From positions 956,001 to 1,020,000 of the forward strand of contig JAEMWC010000152.1 in assembly GCA_016490735.1 (NCBI GenBank): a stretch of 64,000 bases of DNA. The letters run 5' to 3'. Each line of letters begins with the position of its first letter. Positions within the stretch are counted from its first letter, which is position 1. Position numbers and translations under genes: made by a program. Below are positions 56,221 to 64,000 of this stretch, one piece after another. This stretch comes from Pachyseris speciosa. Taxonomy: Eukaryota > Cnidaria > Anthozoa > Scleractinia > Pachyseridae. The notes below the pieces were generated by a model. That model was not told the origin of the DNA. It searched no databases and worked only from the letters and a program-made list of their open reading frames with translations.

Positions 56221-57423
56221 CTGTGTGAAGTGCTGTATTTCCTCTGTGATTTTGAATATTCACATCCGCCTTGTTCTCAAGCAAGAGCTTGACGACAGCT
56301 TCCCTATTTAACTTGGCTGCCATATGAAGCGGGGTTTCCCCATTGCTGTTCTTCTGGTTGATGTTGCATTCTGATTGGATGAGTAACCGGGAGATATTAA
56401 AAAATCCGCCACAAGCAGCTTTGTGAAGTGCTGTGTCTCCTGTACGGTCTTGAATATTCACATCTGCCTTGTAATCAAGCAAGAGCTTGACGACAAGTTC
56501 ACTATTTGTCTTGACTGCAAGATGAAGTAGGGTTTCCCCATTGCCGTTCTTCTGGTTGATTTTGCATTCTGATTCAATTAATAACCGCGAAATGTTGACA
56601 AATCCTTCGTGAAAAGATTTGTGAAGTGCGGTATCTCCATTTAAGTCTTGTATATTTACATCCGCGTTGTTTCCAAGCAAAAGCTTGACAACAAATTCGT
56701 TATTTTTCTCGACAGCGATATGAAGTGCTGTTTCGTTTTTGTCGTCCTGCAGGTTGACCTTGCATCCTGCCCTTAAAAGAAGGTGGGAAATGCTAAAGAA
56801 GCCTTGCGCAACAGACTTTAGCAATGGAGTATGTCCGTGAATCTTCTGAACATCTGCATCAGCTCCATACTCCAAAAGCAGGTGTGTGGCCATGTAGTTA
56901 TTGTGAGAAGCCGCCAACAACAAAGGAGTTACTTTGTCATGGGTTCTTTGAGCATTTATGTCCGCACCAAGATCGATGAGGGATGCGATCAACGAACTTG
57001 AGGATGATGGACTCGTCCACTGCAAAGGTGTCCGATTGCCTTTTGCGGGGATATTTATATCTACACCGTCAGTCAGCACGATTTCTATCACCCTTTCTAC
57101 ATCGTCGTTGCCTGCACAACAGTGTAGCTCACTCAGTGATTTATCAATCTCGACCATACTTTGGTAAAGTCTGACGATATAACAATGACGTGGCCTTTTC
57201 AATCGTACTCTTGGCAGAATATCAGCTGCAGATTCCCCAGGGAAAAAGCTTGCCTCGTTTGTTGTTTTTTCAGACTGCATACCTTTCACAAAGTCATCCA
57301 GAAGGGCACTCGCTCTGAGAACAGTGTGTAGTCCCCTTCTAAGACAGCCGCATGCAGTAGATTAAAACCCGAACGTCCGTCCACACGCAAGAAAGCCTTG
57401 CGTGCTAGCTTCTTCAGACTAAA
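56221..57423 (-). pseudogene. ANK3: ankyrin exon, frameshifted and truncated
   Basis: Acceptor TTGCAG|TTTAGT at 57423. The conserved start segment (LARKAFLRVDGRSGFNLLHA) is followed by a 1-bp deletion relative to ANK1 near 57310-57332, which shifts the frame. The main frame then runs from about 57289 through about nine ankyrin repeats in the 66-residue alternating pattern (NGETPLHMAAKLNREAVVKL). At 56221 it is cut by the LINE tail, so the last repeats and the C-terminal tail are lost. It is a relic of the third module of the locus. Confidence 0.75.
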
Positions 57424-57514
57424 CTGCAATAGAAAATAAGTTTAAGATAGTTTTAGTATTGAAAGCCAAGCAGTTAACCAAGCAGTCAACCGATCTATCG
57501 ATTGATCAACCAAC

Positions 57515-57838
57515 GTCCTGTCCATACTAATCCGGATAAATCTGAAAACAGTTCGACCTTCAATCCACAATAAAGCCGAAAACGGAGCTTTTTTGAAAAC
57601 GTTCTCCAGAGTGGAGGAATTCGAAATCTGCAGCTGGGTGTCTTAGTGTGGACGTCACAACAGCCATGTAATCTCTGTCACAGTTGAGACATATAAGTGT
57701 TTCTTGGGCAGAAGCAGCGCTTCAGTATATGAACGGTAAAAACGATATGAAAACGAGCGTCTGAACGGAAAGCACTTTACCCGTTTTTGAGGCGGAAACG
57801 CTGTTTTCAAATTTATGGGTCTAAGTGTGGACGGCACC
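57515..57838. mobile_element. MITE with GTCCACACT-type ends
   Basis: The left side reads TCCATACTAATCCGGATAAA and TCTGAAAACAG; the right side in reverse reads TCCACACTTAGACCCATAAA and TTTGAAAACAGCG. The termini are imperfect and no target duplication was fixed. Confidence 0.5.
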
Positions 57839-58243
57839 TTAGCTGGCGCGTGAACGAGTGATTGTACGGGTGAGGGGAATAACTGAATTGTAGCGAACGA
57901 GTCGAGGAACTCTGTTTACAAATTCGACAATCCATTTTAAAAGTTTACTTGGAAAAGACAACTTAAAACTGACACGTCTGCTTCCATTTGTCGTGCAAAG
58001 GAATTCTAGCAGCGTTAAATTAACAATTGGTCCATGCGTCAGCTGTGCGTTCACCAAGATATGAAGCACGCAGGAAGTTTGCAGAGCATGAAAGATACGT
58101 AAGAGTAGCTTCTTGAGTGCTCTCCAAACTTCCCAAGACGAAAAATCACAAATTTGCATACGCTTGTTTACTTTTCGTCTTCGCGTCGAGAATTTGCCAG
58201 TGCACGTGTTCAACACGCACCACTACACAGCAAGGTTAAACAG

Positions 58244-59046
58244 TTGTTGGCTTCACACTAGAGCTTGTAAGTATAATCTAAGTGCACTTGGAACATACTT
58301 AGAGTGTGAAGGGGTGAACTGTACTCACTTGAACTTTACTTAGTGACCATAGAAACATTCGTAGTTCAAAGAAGCCGACGTTCGCCGCCAAGTATGATCT
58401 ACACCACACTTGAGAACACACTTGACCAATAGGAAATGAAAGCCAACGGAAAGCGATGTGCAGCAGTGCCCCGATTCTGACGAACCGACGGATAAACAAC
58501 TTGCCTGCTGAGATTGATCGATCGAAAAATTCAAAATGGATGGCTGGAGTTTGGAGAACTATATATATGAAACATTTATTCTATGTAAGAATACATAGAA
58601 AGGAAAGAATAGTCGATACAAATGATTGAACTAAAACTCTCATTTGAATTTAATTTACAGAGACAGCCTATACCATCGGTTTTCATTTCATCTGACACCA
58701 AATGCGATTAATGCAAACCAGCCAATGTTTCAACCTGTTCATTTTTTTGCACCACAACAACTCCGTTAAGTACAATTTGAGTTAAAAATAGCGAAAAAAT
58801 ATATAGGAACTACAAAAGGCTCAATTCCTCTGTGAAGGCCTCATGATTTTACTGGCGAGGAATCGCATTTGTGATTTGCGGGACGGATTTTACGGCGAAA
58901 GATGATTGACAGCCTGTGCTTCAAGTAATATACTTTGTCATTAGGTGTGAAGCCAAGTTTTTAAAGTGCGACTTGAGATTTTCAAGTGCACTTGAGCCAA
59001 GTGCTTACTTGAGACTAACTTAGCTTCTAGTGTGAAGTCAACAAGA
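58244..59046. mobile_element. MITE with CTTCACACTAGA ends
   Basis: The left end is TTGTTGGCTTCACACTAGA, the right in reverse TTGTTGACTTCACACTAGA. Inside, CAAGTGCACTTG-type phrases recur near the right end. No transposase. Confidence 0.65.
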
Positions 59047-59390
59047 AGGTCGGGCATCTTTACGTGTCACACACGTGACTTGAGTAACCCTCCGTGCACT
59101 GCACGGAAGGTCGGTCATATGAGTTGGAAGCTAACCGTCATTTCTCTTTCATTTTTTTGTACAAAAGATGCTTCAATTAGTCATTTCGGAGGTTTCTCTA
59201 ACCATATCTCGAATCTTAAACCGTTTGATAAGCGTTCCCTTTCTCAGATATCCATTAATTGGCGTAAACAATGCGCTTAGTCATTTTGGGATAAATACAC
59301 TATTTTCACTTAATTAGCTAAGCTTACCATGCATGGTCTAGTGGTCATTGCAACCGCCTCTGATGCAAATATCCTGGGCATGATAAGGGC

Positions 59391-59514
59391 AATGCGGCCT
59401 ACAGTATGTAAGAAGGACAGACTTCTCTCTTTTCGTTTGTTTAGCGCTAAACTAGGGATACACACTGTAATTTTTTAGCCCGAGTTTAGGCTATTTGTAG
59501 GCTCTTGTTGGTTA
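59391..59514 (-). repeat. Fragment shared with Polinton interior
   Basis: Read in reverse it matches 42950-43060, sharing GCCTAAACTCGGGCT, TATCCCTA and TTTAGCGCTAAACAAA. It may be a Polinton remnant or an element common to both places. Confidence 0.55.
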
Positions 59515-60690
59515 TAGAAGAATCAGGATTTCCCGTTGATTAGATAACAGAAAATTCGGGCGCCCTCGTAAGGGTCAATTTTCTTCTCGCTTTTGAAACT
59601 GAACACCAAGACTAGTTGTATCCCTACGTACTAAAGGGCATTGTCCCCCCCCCCCCCCCAAAAAAAAAGACAAAACAAACAAACAAAAAAGTAGAGAGAG
59701 GCTCGTATATATCTTACTGGTTGCTGAAGGCTTGGACTCGCATTGTTCTCCAGGAGCAACTGCACTATGGATTGATGATTGTTACGTTCAGCTTTCTGAA
59801 GAGGTGTACGTTGAACCTAAAAACGAAAAACAGAAGAATGGGGAGGAGTGGTACGTCAACCTACTTCTAAATTTCCACTACATGCACACATTGTCAACGT
59901 GCACCCACAAAAACGTCAAGAACGGCTGTTACAAACACAGGTAAGATGGGTTGCAGTAAGTGATCGTAAACGCACTCTACTAAGTGTAAGTACCTTTAGC
60001 CTCGAGATTGTCTTTACTGTGACTTTTTCCAACAACAACAACAATTTATGAATTTGTATAGCGCATTTTCCATGACGTAATGATTCAATGCGCTTTACAT
60101 GACTTGTGTAGATCAACATATGATATGATATATGAAAGACCAGGCCATACCACAGGGAACTACGTCCACGACTCTTTGGGAACAGAGTGTGCGTCCCACA
60201 GATCATTAGGAACAGGTGTTGTAAGACGGGACTTACGGTTTATCGTCCTTATCCGAGAAGAATTGAAAGTCTAACCATTTGCAGATGTCATTACAAAGGC
60301 AGCCCTTTCTCCTCAGTTATTTAAAGACCCTGAGTGTTGGTCTGGCCGGGTTTGAACCCACGACTTCCCGCACGGTAGTCCGGTGCTCTACCAACTGAGC
60401 TAACTGAGTTACCCAAGCCTCGAGATTGTCTTTACTGTAACTTTTTCCCATCATGCAGAGCGACACGCGAGCAGTAATTAGGTCATGTTTAGGCAATTGC
60501 CGGTTTAGTTTGTCACCAAAAAACTCTCCGTTTGCTTACGCAAATATTAGTAAGACATTCATCAGCCATTTCCTCTCACCTAATCCGCCTTTAATGCCTG
60601 GCCTGATTGCTTTGCTATATTGTCTTATCGCATTTTGTAAACTCCAATTTTCAGTTTTTAGGAGCAGTTCTCTGAGAAAGTAAAGCAAAG
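59515..60690. repeat. Duplicated block C (partial)
   Basis: Corresponds to the ends of blocks A (20155-20840) and B (34610-35285). It shares GACTAGTTGTATCCCTACG, the CSPGATALWIDDCYVQLSEE frame (about 59735-59800) and CTCGAGATTGTCTTTACTG. A SINE interrupts it at 60031-60415. A C run followed by an A run occurs at 59646-59668. Confidence 0.7.
60031..60415 (-). repeat. tRNA-derived SINE with 33-bp target duplication
   Basis: The head near 60410 (reverse) reads TAGCTCAGTTGGTAGAGCAC and GGGTTCAAACCCGG, the pol III A and B boxes. The body includes TATAGCGCATTTTCCATG and the tail is (GTT)n. Flanking 59998-60030 and 60416-60448 are the same 33 bp with one difference (starting AGCCTCGAGATTGTC). Block A shows the single-copy site at about 20597. 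Confidence 0.9.
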
Positions 60691-60829
60691 TTGGAAATGA
60701 AAATTTGTAACCCCTCTTCATTTTTTGGCTGGAGGTAGGTTGCCGGGGAGGATGAACGAAAGTGGCCTTATAAGGGTCACCTAATGTATCGTTGTCATGG
60801 TAACCACAATTGATCATACCCACCTCCAA

Positions 60830-62223
60830 TATTAATAATATTTAATAATAATATTTAATATTTATATTGCGCTTTTCCTATAAAAATAATCAAAAGCGCA
60901 TTCCAGTTAGCAAAGTAAAACTACCGACTAATTTAACAAGTTAAAACCTAAAATCCTGACATAATTAAAAATATAAAAAACTTTAAACTACGCACTAAAT
61001 TTAACAAAAAGCCTAAGAGAATAAAAAGATACATGCAATAAAATACAATTGTATTAAATAATAAGATCAAAATAAAAGCGAAAGCAAATGCAAGCTAAGT
61101 CAGTCCAGTCCAACTAAGGCGTTAAAAATGCGCTTTAAGGTGGCGTTTAAAATCCTTTATATCACTCTTGCTTCGAAGCTCTTCTGGGAGGGAGTTCCAT
61201 AGTCTGGGAGCTGCGACTGCGAATGCCCTGTCACCTAGAGTCTTTTTTGTGATTCCTTTCGGCATGCAAAGCAGAAGTTGATTTGAAGATCTTAAGCCGT
61301 AGCGATTCTCTTTGACCAATACTAACTCCCTTAAGGTAGCTGGGTACAGACCCAGGTATTGCTTTCAAGGTCAAGAGACAGATCTTAAAGTCAATTCGAT
61401 ATCGCACAGGCAGCCGGGAGTCTGAAAATTATACAAGCCGCTGTGTCTTGTAGACACTGAATCTTATCAAGCTGCTTAGCAGGCAGACCGTATAACAAAC
61501 TGTTGCAATAGTCGATCCGACTGGTAATAAACAGCAGTCCGATTCCGCCGCCAGTATGATCAGTACGAGGCCGGTGGACGAACCGATACCCAGGAGGCAC
61601 AATTTCTAATTTTGCAGCAACATCCAAAGGAGTCAACAGGTTTCAGTAATGGCGAACAAGTCTGCTTTGTGGGAAGTGATGTAATTGAAAAGAGCAGCGG
61701 ACTTGGGTCTGATAGATCTAACATTAGCCAGGCACAACTTTAACTTTGAATCATTCGTTAAACGACGTTGAATTGGAGTTCGTTCCACAACAATAACATT
61801 GTTTTGATTGCGAGTGCCCAAGGCGTCATTTTGAATATTTAATCCAGTAGAAGTGTTAGATTGCATATTTAATGTACAGTTAGCCAGCTCAGCCAGCTCA
61901 TATGTAGAACTTTCAATGTTACTAGTAAAATCCGGAAACAACATCCCAACATTTTGTCCTCTGAATCCCATAACGACGGCGATTGACCGCTGTTTCCCGC
62001 AACCAGCGCGGCAGCCACGACGAGTTGGTTTGTGACGAGACAATCCCAAACTTGTTACTTTTCGCCAAAGAGAACTAGCAAAGTGGTTTTGATCCCCAAG
62101 CAGAGCGTATGGCCAACAGAGAGGATCGAGAATAAACGCACACCATGGTATGGTTCTTAGATACAGGCAATCGGAAAATACAGACTTAGCTTTAAAAAGT
62201 CCCCAAAAACGCCGAACCTCCAA
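60830..62223 (-). pseudogene. LINE with large internal deletions
   Basis: Minus-strand pieces in order: 61633-62223 with the endonuclease start (LCLANVRSIRPKSAALFNYI, DLFAITETC), 61391-61636 joining an endonuclease segment (GYRFVHRPRTDHTGGGIGLL) directly to the RT C-terminal part (SRIDYCNSLLYGLPAKQLDK), and 61122-61319 with the very C-terminal end (GDRAFAVAAPRLWNSLPEEL). Most of the RT domain is missing. The 3' UTR (60835-61110) contains GCGCTTTTCCTATAAA and ends in ATT-rich sequence. CR1/L2-like by the C-terminal motif. Confidence 0.8.
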
Positions 62224-63330
62224 CCTATGTCTTAAGCAAAGATTTTACTCCGAAATGGCTAACAAATACGAGTCAATTTCTAGAGGGAATGTGAGCCAAT
62301 TTAAACGACATTCTACCAGGAGGTAGGGCTATTCCTCTACTTTCAAACAAATTCTGTTCTAGTATTTTGCCTTCTACAAAGAAGTAGAAAATAATGGCTT
62401 TACTATGTTGCCTGTCGGCCATTTTGACAAACAACAAAAACAAGCTCGATCAATTCCGCAATTTCTCCAAAAGTAGTCTCTTCCCAGACACCAAATTCGC
62501 TGCAGAACTCAAACAGATACTAGAGTTTCTAAATATAAGAAAATTTATTTGGGGAAAATTATATTTTGGCCATGGGCGATAAACACATTTGATGCAAATT
62601 TGAATAAATTCCAGATTTGGCCATTTTCAGACTGCACTGGTTTGCTCTAAAAATGATTAGGGTGGGCGTTTAAGCTCTAAACATATTTGATATCATCTTG
62701 TCTGTAAGCTAAACTTAATGTATAATGCTATAGATCCTTACCATTGATGAAAACGAAGTTTGACAGAAAGCCTAACTCGTAAATTTTGGTAATTTATGCA
62801 GCACAGTATTATCGCGTCCAATCCTCTTTTCGCTCGGCTCTCTCGACCAAATCTAGTGTAGGCTCGAAAAGTAAGATCAATTTCCCAGTGTCTGCCATTG
62901 ATCTTCGACTCAGTAGGGATGTTTCAGCTGTTTTAAACCACGGATGATGGTGGATTCGATCCGCATGTACTCGATAAACACGTTCGTGCTATCATAGGCA
63001 GCCCAAGCGTGGTGTGTGAGACATCGGGTTATTTACGGATTTGTGGTGTATATCTAGATTACGTCAAAATAAAATGGTATTTATATTTATTGTATGGTTT
63101 CTTCAAGTGTCTTGTGCAGTCAAAAGCCACATTTCGGGGTATTTGCAAGTGAAAATTGCTGAGGAATGAGTCGAGTTGTAGGTGTTTCTACAAGCCGTAT
63201 TATAGATGTTATCGCCGGACTGATTTGCCGACGAAAAACACAAAATAATACAAAATAAAGCATTCTTATCTTTACTCCAATGTCCCTTGGTGTGTCCTGG
63301 CTGGTTTAAACGCCATTTTGCCGATTTCTT
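62224..63330. other. No gene recognised
   Basis: A 62-codon frame at 62394-62582 has no identifiable features. Otherwise AT-rich non-coding sequence. Confidence 0.35.
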
Positions 63331-63371
63331 TCACCTGCCTTCCAAGTAAATTTTGGAAGGCAGGTGACAGG
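63331..63371. repeat. Perfect 16-17 bp hairpin
   Basis: CACCTGCCTTCCAA and its complement TTGGAAGGCAGGTG are separated by about seven bases (GTAAATT). It could be a small MITE core or an RNA hairpin; nothing around it decides. Confidence 0.6.
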
Positions 63372-63599
63372 AGAACCGTCCGCGTGTGAAAGCCAATAAA
63401 TTCCCAGAAAAAAACACTTATCCGCGTCAAATCACCATCAGCGGGACTAAAGATAAATAAACTCTACGTTCATTGCACGCTGGTTCCAACATTCTACCGC
63501 AAAAGCCCGAGAATCGCTGGTTTTCCAGCCCCAAATTTGACCGTTTTTGCTTCTGCACCGCCGTACGCCGACAGGAGAGTATTTCTAGCTTAGCGACCG

Positions 63600-64000
63600 C
63601 ACCTGCTTGGTAAAAATGACCCGGCCACGAGGAGGGCAGTACTTTTTCGTGCATGCAAATTTACACGACTGGGGATCCAGTGCGTCGAACTTACCGGAAA
63701 ATGTCCACGGCCTCCGAAACCCCGCGAAATACATCAACAGCTACTTTCTGTGTTTCGGGCTTCAGATTTGAAAACTGTAACTTTCATTCAGATCAAAACG
63801 ATGGTTTGCAGATAGGACTTGTTTTTCGCATTCAACAGTTCTTTACTGAGCTATCGTTTAGCGATTCTTTTCGAATCCCGGCTCAAGGGTTTTTAATTTT
63901 CAAAAAAATTCGACGCAATGGACCCCGTGTAAATTTGCAAGCAAGAAAAAGTACTGTCCCTTCTCGTGGCCCGGTCATTAATACCAAGCAGCTGCGGTTG
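63600..64000. mobile_element. Inverted-repeat element running off the window
   Basis: 63600-63690 (CTGCTTGGTAAAAATGACCC, AAATTTACACGAC) is the inverse of about 63910-64000 (CAAATTTAC…CCGGTCATTAATACCAAGCAG). The right boundary is outside the window. Confidence 0.65.

Larger units (their letters stand above)
57424..59390. other. Non-coding, with MITEs
   Basis: No conserved gene seen. It contains the two MITE-like elements listed separately at about 57515-57838 and 58244-59046. Confidence 0.4.

Noticed and set aside
60345..60415. tRNA gene on the minus strand
   Set aside because: It is the head of a SINE with a target duplication and a (GTT)n tail.

Overview
The window looks like a repeat-rich animal genome, most likely an anthozoan cnidarian such as a stony coral. 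Genes have introns with GT-AG sites and exons of one ankyrin repeat each. The mobile-element mix (Penelope-like elements with hammerhead ribozymes, Polinton/Maverick, Crypton-type recombinase, Harbinger, hAT, piggyBac- and mariner-type MITEs, CR1/L2/Jockey-like LINEs, tRNA-derived SINEs) fits Cnidaria. The species call is inference from family recognition, not from a search. No rRNA gene, functional tRNA gene or CRISPR array is visible.

Layout. 1-12030 is almost all mobile-element debris: a Penelope-like RT remnant split by a palindromic Harbinger-type MITE, a fold-back element, two hAT-like elements, a MITE nested in a second element, a degenerate LINE and a mariner-type MITE. 13400-15230 holds a large ankyrin-repeat exon (ANK1, minus strand). 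15340-18060 is a second Penelope-like element carrying a hammerhead motif and split by a LINE 3' end and a SINE. 18095-20850 is duplicated block A. 20930-27198 is a nine-exon minus-strand gene of unknown function whose splice phases all agree but which carries at least three disabling lesions. 28482-28830 is a Harbinger transposase remnant. 29050-31761 holds a truncated ANK copy and ANK2, followed by duplicated block B (31985-35290).

36204-53718 is a 17.5 kb Polinton/Maverick (virus-like DNA transposon) with inverted terminal arms of roughly 1.5 kb. It lies in an intron between two consecutive 99-nt ankyrin exons (54870-54968 and 36054-36152). It keeps part of a retroviral-type integrase, a broken protein-primed DNA polymerase B and some small accessory ORFs; no capsid, ATPase or protease gene is visible. 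Its arms were hit by a hammerhead-ribozyme element, a Crypton-like fragment, a mariner-type MITE, a SINE and another TIR element. Because the arms are inverted copies of each other, most of these insertions have an empty counterpart site inside the same window. Part of the left arm plus the Crypton fragment was then triplicated in tandem (1.03 kb units).

54870-57423 continues the ankyrin locus (small exons and ANK3, the latter cut by a LINE 3' end). 59515-60690 is duplicated block C, carrying a SINE with a 33-bp target duplication. 60830-62223 is an internally deleted LINE, and the right edge is half of an inverted-repeat element.

How it fits together: the host content is one tandemly duplicated ankyrin locus read on the minus strand. 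Each large ankyrin exon is followed at higher coordinates by a copy of the same LINE-bearing flanking block, so a module of exon plus block was probably duplicated and later expanded by mobile elements. The most noteworthy item is the 36305-36896 element: full type I hammerhead ribozymes on both strands of an inverted repeat, with a 13-bp target duplication.
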